NCBI GenBank assembly: GCA_025526995.1
Contig: JAHLKG010000013.1
Location: 248,001 to 312,000 of the forward strand
Length of the DNA stretch: 64,000 nucleotides
Origin: Powellomyces hirtus
Taxonomy: Eukaryota > Chytridiomycota > Chytridiomycetes > Spizellomycetales > Powellomycetaceae
Direction of reading: 5' to 3'
Part shown: positions 10,452 through 21,200 of the stretch, one piece after another
How positions within the stretch are numbered: the stretch's first letter is position 1
Layout of the letters: the number at the start of each line of letters is the position of its first letter
Notes under the pieces: model-generated
Seen by the model: the letters and a program-made list of their open reading frames with translations, nothing else
Databases searched by the model: none
Told to the model about the DNA's origin: nothing
Made by a program: the position numbers and the translations under genes

Positions 10452-12843
10452 ATGTCACAACCGACAAAGGCGTAAGTCTACTATAACTTTCGGTCGGTTC
10501 TTTGTCTGCTCCCTGTACTGATACATGACTTCTGCAGGCTCGTAGTTGGAGCCTTGAATGGGAACTTCAAGCTTGCGTTGACCAAGATCGCTGGAATCAA
10601 CTCGAAGCACGGACCATTTGATCTTCTGCTGTGCATAGGAGACTTTTTTGGTACTGAGGACTACAAGTCAGCGGATGTTGAATCCCTCGTGACTGGGGAC
10701 ATCAAAGGTGCCAGATTTGCCAATGATCAGCCGGCTCTGGACAACGACTGACCTCCCCCCTATCAGTCCCCATACCCGCGTATATCATTGGAGGCCGCAA
10801 TCAGCTGCCGGACATTGTGAGGAGCGCAGTGGATAGGAACCACGGAGAGATATGCGAGCAGCTCATGTTCTTGGGTATGTTGCCCTACTCAACGGTACTT
10901 CCCTTCTAGGTCCCTGCCACTCACAACCCGTTTACCACCCAGGCGAGAGTGGTCTGATGAACACGATAGAGGGATTGAAGATCGCCTATCTCAGTGGTGC
11001 TAGTGAAGGATCTGCTCAGTACTCTGATGCCACGATTCAATCACTATGCGAAGCGTCCAATTCCGCGCCACATGGAGTAGACATCCTCATGACTACCGAA
11101 TGGCCTCAAGGCATAACCGAAGGCTCTGTTTCATCAACAAAGCTCGGCGATGACAAATCGGTTTTCCATGGAGCGGGCGCGGTTGCGGCCGTTGCAAGCA
11201 GCTTGCAACCGAGATATCATTTCGCGTGCGGACCTGGATTGTTCTTTGAGCGTGAACCGTACCGGAACACGAGCGGAGCAAAGCATGTGACGAGGTTTAT
11301 CGGCTTGGGAGAGTTTCAGTCAGCCACAAAACAACGCGTACGTTGACGGCCAAGTGGCGCTTATAGAGAAATGGCGATGTGGACTGAAATTACTCAATAT
11401 GAATAGTGGTTCTACGCGATGAACATAGCGCCCCTCTCAAAGATAGACACGGCACAGCTCACCGCCCTTCCGCCAAGCACTACATCGAACCCTTTCACTT
11501 CCGGACATACAAATGGGGATGGTTCTAGAAAGCGTCCCGCCGACGAGGTATGTCCATTCTGCCAGGCATCCTTCATTATGAGCATGTTTTTATACGTGAT
11601 GCACGCTTTTCCCTTGACGGCAGATGTCAGACAGCTTCTTCTTCAACTCGACAACAAAGGATAACAAGCGATCAGCAAAGGGCGGTCGACGTGAGTGCAA
11701 TCTCGCGCCTGCTGTCTTTTGTGCCCCCACTGAGCTGTGGACGGGGTTTTAGGTGTCCCACCCAACTACGTCTGCCACAAATGTAGACAGGCTGGACACT
11801 GGATGGAAGATTGTCCCACCAAAATGACGGGTGCCCCGCGCGTTCCCCCGGATCATTACGTGTGTCGACTATGCAATGTGCCTGGGCACTACATCAATGA
11901 CTGCCCACAAGCGGAAAAGTCGCACAGGCCTTCAGGGTCAGTTGACGATTCACTGCGACACAGAGATGGTAAGTTATACACGCAAGTGCTCCGGGAAGGT
12001 CATGTGGCTTACTTCCTTCTTCTCCTGACAGCCAATCAGTGTTGGTTCTGTTTGTCAAACCCACAGCTCGAAAAGCAGCTGATCGTCTCCGTGGGCTCTG
12101 AGGTCTACCTCACTTTGGCAAAGGGAGGACTGGTGGATTGGGGAGGTCACATGCTCATAATACCAGTGGCGCATCAACATAGTACACGACAGATGCAGAT
12201 GCTGGAAGGTGAGGAGGGCCTCACTGCAAAGGAAACATTGAAGGAAATGGAAGTGTTCAAGGGAAAGCTTTTTGACGTGTATGCGGCCCGAGACGAAATC
12301 ATGGTCTGCTACGAACTATTTGGAGGCGGCTCAGCCGAAACTTTGGCGGAAGCGCTGCAGCACATGCACTTGCAGGTCGTACCGCTGCCGGCAGCCTTAT
12401 TGCCGGATTTACAACCGGCTTTCCTGAGGGAAGCGGAAGCCGAAGGCCTGGAGCTAGTTCCTGAAGGCAAACTACCGGACGCCGTCTCCGACATGTTCTG
12501 TCGCGTTGAGATACCCACCGGCGACGGGCGAGAGACGAAAGTAATGGTCTTTAGACCATCTGCGGCGCGAATCGAAGAGCATCAACATATGGCTGCGGAA
12601 GCCGAACGTACGGGCCGACGTATACCGAGGATCATGAATCTGCAGTTTGGCCGGTGTGTATCTCTGTGCTGTTTCGTTTTGCTCATTCATGATTGCTAAT
12701 ATGTGATGTCTTCTTATAGGAAAGTACTGGCGTCGCTTTTAGGCAATCCAGCCGCCGTCGATTGGAAGCGATGTCTACTTCCCAAAGCCGAAGAAGAAAA
12801 GTTGGCCAAGAATATGCGAGAGCTGGTCAAATTGGATGTGTGA
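10452..12843 (+). CDS. CWF19L1: CWF19-like protein 1 (debranching-associated factor) with two zinc knuckles
   Basis: Exon 1 (10452-10471) encodes MSQPTKA and joins across an intron at 10472-10537 to LVVGALNGNF. It continues LLLCIGDFFG, a degenerate metallophosphoesterase-like N-terminal domain as in Drn1/CWF19L1, then IPAYIIGGRNQLPDIV and GLKIAYLSGASEG. A very short intron of 35 nt lies at 10875-10909. The middle carries two CCHC zinc knuckles (CHKCRQAGHWMEDC and CRLCNVPGHYINDC). The C-terminal half holds the CwfJ_C_1 domain (CWFCLSNPQLEKQLI, HMLIIPVAHQHSTRQM, HIT-like) and CwfJ_C_2, ending FGRKVLASLLGNPAAVDWKR. The stop is at 12841-12843. CWF19L1/Drn1 works with the lariat debranching enzyme in intron turnover in the nucleus. 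The knuckles probably add RNA binding. It converges with HPRT, 128 bases away. Confidence 0.92.
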
Positions 12844-12971
12844 AAGAGTTTTGGATTGCATCGACCCAGTTGTGTTTTTATTCTGCAGCGCCCCTCACAA
12901 GGGCTTCACGCCACACGAGTTTTGATCGGATATCAGTGTACCAATTCACTACATTGCAATCTACACTGCAT

Positions 12972-14036
12972 CTACACTGCATATACTTTTTTACCGTGCT
13001 CTGATATGACGGCAATGTGGTCCAGATCACGGAAATGCTCGTTATAGTCCAGCTGAGATGGGTAAGAAAGTTAGCAATGCATTGCCGCCAGACTGCGACG
13101 CTGGGGTAACTTACGCAATAACTACATTGGACATGTGTCAGTCAGCCATGAGAGCCGTTATAAACTGGAGCATCAGTCAAAGTCAATCACGTACCCGACA
13201 ACAAAGAGATCCGGAATGGCGAAGCCTACGTAATCCGGGCTGGGATATGGGTGTCTCACGTGTGAATGATTGGCGGAGGATGTGCAATGACGAAGAACAC
13301 ATACACATAGTTGTTACTCCTTGGAGTCTTCTTCAATAGCAGGCTGACCACCTTGATGCTCGCCGGTTGGTACTTTTTCAAACGCTCCGTCAGCGCGACC
13401 ATGGTAGTTCCTGAAAGACAACATTCGTTACAAAATGCAAAAAGAAGGGAGCTCCCACGAGTTTTCACACACCTGTGTCTATAATGTCCTCGATGATGAG
13501 CAGGTCCTTGCCTTTGAACGAATGCAAGTCATCTTCGGAGAGCGAGATGTAGACGTTTCCGGTGGATTCCGTGTTCTCGTAGCTCTTGACTTTGATGAAC
13601 TCAAAGCTGAGAGGGACTGCGATGCCGGATCAGTATCATAGTTACAGATATACCGAATTCAACGCTATCAGCTGTCTTCCGTACTGGACTCTGCGCGGTT
13701 GTTCTTCTGCTTCTTCAGATCGTCAACAAGATGCGCAAAGAAACCGTGGGCGCCTTTTAAAACACAGCACGCGACTACGGGGTTTTCGCAGTCGGCTGCA
13801 ATGTCAACAGCGAGCTTCGAGATGCGGTCCCGGATCAGGCCATAGGGAATGAGGACTCGTTCCAGGGACTTGTCATAGTGGGTAGGAATGACAAAGTTCT
13901 GAAAGCGCCAGGTGTTAGGGTTGGAAGTTTAACGCATGAAACGCGAGGCTGGGACAGGACAAGAACCACTGACAATACATACCTGCAGTTCATAGCCGTC
14001 GTTGTCCTTAATGTCGATCCACTTTTGTTCGCCCAT
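12972..14036 (-). CDS. hypoxanthine-guanine phosphoribosyltransferase
   Basis: Exon 1 (13983-14036) encodes MGEQKWIDIKDNDGYELQ. The next exon reads NFVIPTHYDKSLERVLIPYG, LIRDRISKLAVDI and ACCVLKGAHGFFAHLVDDL. Further exons give LSFEFIKVKSYENTESTG and the PRPP-binding loop LLIIEDIIDTGTTM, with its two acidic residues and the DTG turn. Then come VVSLLLKKTPRS and GFAIPDLFVVGY, followed by LDYNEHFRDLDHIAVI, the purine-binding end. The frame ends GKKVYAV at 12972. It salvages hypoxanthine and guanine to IMP and GMP in the cytosol. The EDIIDTG loop is the animal and bacterial form, unlike the divergent loop I recall for budding-yeast Hpt1. Length and order fit a full enzyme of about 215 residues. 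Confidence 0.93.
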
Positions 14037-14205
14037 ACTGCGTGCTGTTCTCCCTTCGTCAATGTTAATGACAAAGAACGACCAGGATAACAGCTGTCCT
14101 CACGATCGGGTGGCGCAGCAAATGTGTAAGCCACAAAACTCGTCAACCAGTTCGTGCTCTTGACGAAACGGTTTTGCACACTTCGGACTGCATCTGCTAT
14201 AGGAC

Positions 14206-15092
14206 ATGAACCCTCCACGCACACCTGTCAAGCCGCAATTTAGCTCAAGGAACTCATCGCCTCTGAACCTGAAATCGCCGTCACGCTCAGATCTATCGCC
14301 AAATACACTCGCGTGGAGAGACCGGTTCAAGGCACAATGTCTGTGGACCCTGAAGGAATCACGCCAGGCGGAGTTCATGAAGAGACGGTTTGGCAACCCC
14401 GGTAGTCCACTGGGTAAGAAGAGATGGGAGGAGAATTCGAAAAGTGCCGCAGCCGCCATGGAAGAAGAGGTAGATTTTCTTCCCATTGTTGTTTTTCCCA
14501 CGAGGCTACCAATGGCATGGGTCCCTGACTCGCTCTCTTTTGCGATGTAGTGGACTTTCTCATTTATTGCTGACCAGTGGCGACTGTTCCGAATGCAATC
14601 GCGGGCCCAGGATATGCTTCCGCCAGAGCTAGAAGATGAAATCATGCGCGAAGTGGGAGCGGCTTCCCAGCGGGATGAGGACCTTCTTGCTACGTACGAA
14701 GCGTCCCTCGCTGCGGACCTGGCCCTCCAAGAAAGTTTGTTGTTGGCGGCACAATCAGATCTCGGCACAGCGTCATCACCACCTGTTTGCTTCGTGTGCC
14801 AGAACGGGGTTTTAACACTGAGAGACAATCGGATACTGTGTGCAACCTGTGGCATGACCGTGGAGGCGGGCCCTCACATGCAATCGCCCGAAGCGCTCTT
14901 GAACCATGTTCAACAACTTTGGAACAATCACCAGTAAGCATCAGCCTCATCTTGAGTGTCGTTGACATCGCTCAAGCTGAATTTCTGCCTTACAGACAAG
15001 TATGTCTGGGACAAGCGTTGTTCAGCTATCATCCGGATACCGGACTGCTTGTGCTGTGTAGTCATTGCAGTGCATGTGAAGTGGTTGGGTAG
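14206..15092 (+). CDS. RPAIN: RPA-interacting protein (RPAIN-like)
   Basis: Three exons. Exon 1 from the ATG at 14206 gives a Pro/Ser leader, then SPNTLAWRDRFKAQCLWTLK and ends at AAAMEEE. The intron (about 14470-14577) joins in frame to WRLFRMQSRAQDMLPPELED, which parallels MEEEW in animal RPAIN. The middle is the acidic helical region (DEDLLATYEASLAADLALQE). A C-terminal zinc-binding module has CFVCQNGVLTL, CATCGMTV and, after a second intron, LFSYHPDTGLLVLCSHCSAC. The stop is at 15090-15092. RPAIN carries replication protein A into the nucleus in animals. That role here is inferred from the family. The three CxxC pairs are intact. Its promoter is the 169-base gap shared with the divergent HPRT gene. 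Confidence 0.85.
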
Positions 15093-15604
15093 CGGCTCCC
15101 CACCTAGACAACATGGAACATGTGAACATCCCGCTTTGAGGATTGTTTACAGGCGTGGTCGTCGGTTCCGGAGCCGACGCAGCTGTTGTGACCATGCGTT
15201 GTACACGAGGTACTGAACTGTGGGCGGGACAGAGCACGGTGGACGAACTCGAGAAGTTCAGCTGTTGTGACAGCTATATGTAGATATACGGTATACCATT
15301 ATTTGCGGAAGTACGGCCAATTTGGGTGTCTACAAGAACACCATGATGCAACAGAGATGCAGTTTTAGTTATCGCGACTCGTTCACACGTAAACACTTGA
15401 ACCTTGGTATGGTAAATAGTTGAAGTCTCCGCATTGCTTTGACTTATGAGGTCTTCTCCATAAACATTGCTTTGACACACTCGTGAAGACCTTGGTTTCC
15501 CATGACAAAACGCTAGAGTGGCATGAGTTCAATGCAATGTATAATGTGGATCGAATCTCGAGTCGCTTTACTTGTGCAAAGTACTTATGTATTATGATTA
15601 TGTT
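15093..15604. other. convergent 3' intergenic region
   Basis: 512 bases between the ends of RPAIN (+) and ABHD11 (-). Only short open frames without recognisable content. The AT-rich second half (15480-15604) fits two converging 3' UTRs. Confidence 0.4.
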
Positions 15605-16792
15605 TTATGACTTCAGAAACGAGGTCACTAGAGAGACAAATTCTTCTGGCTTCTCCGAGTGCACCCTATGTTTGACATGATGAGCTCAATCTAAGTAACC
15701 TTTGGTACTTCCTATCTTACCAGTGACCCGCGTCCAAATATTCTATCGTGGCGTTTGGGAAGAACTTTCGGATCAAAGGTTCCTTCGAGGCGGTGATGTA
15801 TCTGGCCTTTTTTCCGCCAATGAAAAGCGTGGGCCCTTCACGCGTTTTGCCACTTCCTTCATGCGGAAACGTCCAAAGCGAATCCAAGGACGATTCCAGG
15901 GCAGGAATGTTGATGCGGAAGCTCATCGTGGATTCTCCAGGTAGTTTCCGCAAGTTGGTGAGGATGAACTGACGTACCGATAAAGACTACGTGCGGATTT
16001 GCTGTCGTGAATGAAAGCGCAGTGGGAAGACATGTCTGAAGCTTTGGACTTACATCGACTGTTTCTGATAGTATCTTGTTGGCTTCATCCTTGGACGTCA
16101 CTTTGGCGTCCTCTACTTTGCGCATTGCGGTAATGTACAATCCGAACTCGCTGGATAAGTTTGCGTTGGTAGGCGACATGTCCACCACAACTAGTTTGTC
16201 CAATCTCGAATGACCCGAGAGTGCATAGTGCATAGCGACTGTTGCCGCGGAGGGAGGTTAATGATGGTTGAGCTCATCCGTTCCGACAGCCCATACTAGG
16301 TGGTCTGAGCGGAAGTAGGTTTGCGACTACTACACCGACCTTTGCCACCCCTAATAATAACAATTACGGTCATCGAGGTGTCCAAGTCGACAACAGGCGT
16401 AGTGTCTACTCGCACATTGAATGTCCTATGATGTTCACGCTTTCGAGTTTCTGAGCAATCAAGAAGCATTCCACGTCGTCCGTCATAGACGCATAGTCAT
16501 GCGTCGGGCTGTGAAATGACTCCCCGTGGTTCCTCATGTCAAGAGCGATAACGTCCGTGCCGATTCGATTTGCCATAGATTTAGAAAGTGATCTCCAATT
16601 TTGCTTCGAGCCAAACAGGCCGTGCAAAACTACTATAGGGGAGATTGACGGATTCGCATTTCCTGCACTCGGACTGAAGCGCTGAAAACTGAGGTCTCCT
16701 GATGCGTGCGTGGACAGGAGTCGTAACACTGGTCGAGGGTGCATGCAGCTAACAGCTACAGCGGATAATCGTATCGTCACGGGTCTCCACAT
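15605..16792 (-). CDS. ABHD11: mitochondrial alpha/beta hydrolase, ABHD11/Imo32-like
   Basis: The chosen start at 16792 gives MWRPVTIRLSAVAVSCMHP, a basic and hydrophobic mitochondrial targeting-like leader. ATGs at 16933 and 16744 are alternatives. The core reads PIVVLHGLFGSKQNWRSL (oxyanion loop), ALDMRNHGES, then VNIIGHSM. An 11-nt exon (16340-16350) completes the nucleophile elbow GHSMGGKVAMHYAL. Further exons give KLVVVDMSP (acid strand region), VRQFILTNLRKLPG and GPTLFIGGKKARYIT. The last join across a short intron gives DAGHWVHSEKPEEF, with the catalytic histidine, and ends VTSFLKS at 15605. ABHD11 is a mitochondrial matrix serine hydrolase, linked in animals to lipoyl-enzyme protection. 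Catalytic Ser and His are intact. It is head to head with ribosome recycling factor, another mitochondrial gene. Confidence 0.9.
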
Positions 16793-16985
16793 TCTGTTTC
16801 TTTCAAGACTAGTGCTTCTTCGAGAAGATAGTCCTTCAGGAATGACGTGCCGCCAATTCCGAATCGGACGCGTGAGACCGCCGCCCCGAACTGTCAGAAC
16901 GGGAGCTTGAAAAGTTTCCGAAGTAATCGTCATCGTCAAGAATTTTACAGCGACCGTTACATATTCACTACTCCGTCCCGCTGTT
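16793..16985. promoter_or_regulatory. short bidirectional promoter, ABHD11/RRF
   Basis: 193 bases, or only 52 if ABHD11 starts at its upstream ATG (16933), separate two divergent genes whose products both go to mitochondria. The arrangement implies a shared promoter. I cannot name a binding site. Confidence 0.5.
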
Positions 16986-17923
16986 ATGATCAGAGCACTT
17001 GCGATACGGCAGCCCCTGCCAAGACTGAGTGGTCCTCAGCCACTGCGACGGCCTTTCAGTCTCCTCACGCAACTGACGACACGCACCCTTTGCCAACCAT
17101 GCACATTGCGACAACCGGCACTCGCGACCCAGCAGCGCATGTATGCTAAGAAGAAGGGAAAGGGTGCAGATTTGAAGAAAGGAGGCAAGAAGGCAACAGC
17201 GGTGCAGGAGGACGAAGAGGATGAGGAACATGAAGACGACGATGCCGAAGAATTCGACATGGGCGTTTACGAAGAGGATATGAAGACCGAAGTGACACGA
17301 TTTAGGACAGAGCTGGATGCCTTCAGAATTGGACGAGTGAATCCAGGTACTTTATAGAGTGTACAAATTATTTTGTAACTGAGGCATTCTCTAACTTATC
17401 CTCCAACAGCTTTACTAGAGTCGGTTGTGGTGTCGCACAAGGGCAATCGGGTTCCCCTCTCCCGTCTCGCGCAAATAAATATTAAAGATGCTCAGACGCT
17501 GATGGTGATCATGAACGAAGAGGAAGTAAGTGACCGGCTGTGACATGCCTCTCGTTGTGCCACATTGTCATTGACTATGTTCGCATGCAGCACACTTCCA
17601 TGGTCGATAAAGCAATCCGTCAAGCAGATCTTGGGCTAAACCCGCAACCGCATGCCTCAGGCGTCCTTCGAGTGCCAATCCCAAAGTTGACTGCTGAATA
17701 CAAATCAGCTCTCTCGAAGAAGGCCATTCAGGACGCCGAGAAGGCAAGAAACCGTATTCGCGGTGTGCGAGCAAATGCGCGGACTCACATGAAGAAGGGA
17801 CCAAGAATGCCAGCGGATACGTCTAGGCGAATCGAGAAAGACTTGGACAGTCTTACCAAGAACATCATCAAAGATGTTGACACCGCCTTGGCAGCCAAGC
17901 AGAAGGATATCGAGAAAGCGTGA
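16986..17923 (+). CDS. mitochondrial ribosome recycling factor
   Basis: Three exons. The ATG at 16986 starts MIRALAIRQPLPRLSG, an Arg-rich, acid-free leader of about 50 residues typical of mitochondrial import. An acidic linker (EDEEDEEHEDDDAEEFD) follows. The RRF domain begins DMKTEVTRFRTELDAFRIGR, and after an intron LLESVVVSHKGNRVPLSRLA, then INIKDAQTLMVI. After the second intron come MVDKAIRQADLGLNPQP and ADTSRRIEKDLDSLTKNIIK, ending AAKQKDIEKA. RRF pairs with mitochondrial EF-G2 to split the post-termination ribosome. The tip region corresponding to the Arg-Lys contact (EKARNRIRGVRANARTH) is present. The acidic insert before the domain is unusual. Length is about 260 residues, normal for mitochondrial RRF. 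Confidence 0.9.
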
Positions 17924-18233
17924 GCTTTGAGCTGTCAAGATGTGACAACAATGGCTGTGCTGGATGGCTCAGTAGTGAACCCACTTCAGCGGACGTGCCG
18001 ATCGTCGGACGACTCGGTCTCAGCGAACAAAAGTTGGATGTCGCCACTGCAGCTGCAAAGGCCGGCGCACGATCATATTCCACAATCTGCGCGTGTCACC
18101 CTCAAAGCTAGTATCCTCAGCATTTGCGTCGTTCATGGTCAAGGACGGGTTTGTCGTGATCATATGGTTTACTGAATTATCATTTTCTCACAACCGTGGT
18201 TTACAACCATATTCAAATATACAATTATTGGTC
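17924..18233. other. convergent 3' intergenic region
   Basis: 310 bases between RRF (+) and the CFAP65 end (-). AT-rich near 18170-18230. Nothing beyond expected 3' UTR sequence. Confidence 0.4.
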
Positions 18234-21200
18234 CTACTGAATCACCGCCATCTGCGACTGGGTTATGTCGAACTCATCAAGTGTCGCCTCTTGCATGAGA
18301 TTGTACAGTGTCCCTTCCAGGACCGTCTCAACCAGATTTTGAAACTCCGCCAACCTGTCACCGTTGACAGTGGTGAGCACCCCTCTTAGCATTGCATCCC
18401 TCTTAGCATTGTCAATAATGGTTTGCGCTTACCCCAAAACCTGCTCAACGGTCTGCTCCGCATTTTGCTTCATCACGCTGGATGTTTCATCCGGCTCATC
18501 ATTGCCAACCGAGTTGACATCCACCAGGTCGATCCCATTGACAGGCCTCGAAACGGCGATTTGTGCGTAGTATGGCAGCGGTTCACCTCGCAGTTTCTCT
18601 GGGAGACTTTGTACGTCTGGGTCTTGGAAGACATCGTCAAGGATGGATGAAAGGGCGCTGGTCACTAAACTCTGAGTTATTGGCGAGTTCATCGCCTGTT
18701 CGGATGAACATGTGTCAGTAAACAACGGCTGCGACCACAGGGAGTCTGCAATGGCACAGTGCATCTTCAGAACTCACTGGATGGTCCAAGCTCACAATGT
18801 CCGCCTCGCTCCGGCGTTCGTAGAAGAAGTTTTCGTGGCCACTATACGACGCCCGGCACTCTTCCATAATGTGGGACCGTGCAACAAGGGCCAAGAAGAG
18901 ATGCATTGGTTGTGGAGGTGATGGGAGACCCGCAAACAGCGTGGTATCACTGCCGACTAGTTGATGACAGGATGTGTCAACCATTGAAAGGAGGGCAAAA
19001 CATGAGATTCTTCATACCTGAAAGAGACGAGGATGGGCGCGGCTCGGTCTTCTCTTCTGTCTCGGGCTTTGTTACAGACGGCTTGGGAGGGGTTATAGGT
19101 GGCAGGGTGCGATACTTCATTTTTGTTATATCGTGAGCGCTGCCTTTTGTAGAATCTCGTCTCATCAGGGGCTCCATCACGCTCAACGGTCGTCCTTCCC
19201 TCCGCGCGGTTTCGATAATATCCCTAGCCGTGTTATAAGCGCCGAGCTCCGTCTCGTCTATGATCTCGCACGGAATGTCTGTTATGAACATTTCGGGCCG
19301 GGCTTTCGGTGTGAATGTGACTTTGCACACGCGGGACTCTCCTGGTGTCAGTACACTTGTTTGCGGCGAGATTTTCAAGGCTAAGAAGTAACATCCCTGT
19401 CAGTTTACGAGACGAGCAGCAGATACACAGTCACAAGCTTACAATCAGTCATCTCGTCCGGGATCAACCACTTGAACGATACATCTGATTCATTGTTGAC
19501 GTTGGTGACAACCACAATCTCCCGCACAGTCACTCGCAAAGGCACATGTCCAAAGTTTATGCGCTCTTTCGACAGAGTAGCCATCTGTTGGGGTATGATG
19601 AGCTCCTGTACGGCTGGGATAGGATCTTCATGCGTGTTTGGCACAATGGAGTCGCCCTGCATCTGGGGATCGGAAGTTGTGTCAGATTAAAAACCTCAGT
19701 GGAGTTATCAAAAGTTACGTACCAAATCCTCGATGCCTGAACCACGGAAAGTGATGATGTGTGTTTGGCCATCTGTTACGCTGACCGGGATGTCGACTTC
19801 GTAGTCTTTGATTTCAAAAGGGCTGAAGACCCACTCGATGTTCTCGATGGCTCCGGGTGAAATTATCCCACGTGTCTTCCGGCATTGAAAAATGTTCACG
19901 TTGTGGTTGGCATGTTTAACCTACAGAGGAACGTCATGAGCCGCAGTGACATTTGATGCGATGTGCTGTGATCTTACTTACATCTTCAAGCGGTGCAAGG
20001 TCCATCTTATATTCCAACGAGGTGGCGCCGCAATTCATCAGCTGATATGTCTGGTAGATATGCAATATGTCAGTTTTGGACGGCAGAATAGCGCCAATTC
20101 TGTCTACGAACCTGCACAGGTGGGTTTGTAGTTCCTATCTCAACTGGCATAAAATTGTGCACAGAGCCATGGAAATGCAAGCACTTGACTTCTGGCGGGA
20201 CCGAGTATCCATTGAAATTCAAAATCACTTCTTTGCTTGACTGCGTCGTTCCATTCTTCAGTTTGAACACGACAGGAAGCTTGTGGTGCCCGGCGTATTC
20301 ATGGGAGTATGTCATCTGCACATGAACGCTTTCGTCGGGATCCAGCCAGCCGCGCTTCGGGTGGATGAGGAAGAGTCCGTTGTCAGTGATGAAGTTGTGG
20401 TGGATTTGCTCCTCGGTGTAGTCTCCTGGATCTGCCCATCTTTCTATCTCAATTTCTAGGTCATTTGGGAAGTAGTACACCCACTCTACCGGCACAACGC
20501 CGGAATTGTGAAGGTTGAGATGGTATACTGTTGGGTTGCATCCCACCGGTGTCGCTCCGAAGTCGAAGGTGACCGGTGGCGCGCCAGTTTCGTAGGATGG
20601 ATGAGCGTAAGTAGATGCCTCGGTCGGAAAATGTGCACTGTCTGTGCCAGCACATTTAGGGGATGGGTCCACTGCCGTGAGAAGATTGTTGAACCGCTGC
20701 AACGAAAACAACTGCCACAGGTAGGTTTTGGAGAAGCCGTCGCAGCGAATGTCACTGACTTGAATCAAAGGATGGACACCGAGAGCAGTGATGTCGCACA
20801 GGTAGTGCAGTTTGGCCTTCGCCGTGAGGGGAGTGCAAACACCGGTGCTGACAGGGCACAGCGAATGTGGCTCCAGCTTATAATACACCTTATACTCATG
20901 CTGCACTTGTTCTGAGAGACAGACCCGAACCCGGAGTGTCTGATGAGAGCGGGCGGGGATGTCGATGGATTTCTGGATGATCTCAACGCCGCTGCTTCTC
21001 ACATCATTGGCCACAACTTCTTCTCTCGCTCCTACGGCTGCAGAAGCGACCCGGTCCTTATCAGGTTGCTTACTGCGTTCTGTTCCTCCACTGCCTCTGG
21101 CGGTGACACTGTCTCTGACATTGGCGTGTCTTTTCCGGGTAATCACCAGCTGGTAGAAGACATCGCATGCAGTGGGATTCGACAATACTAGCTCCCTTTC

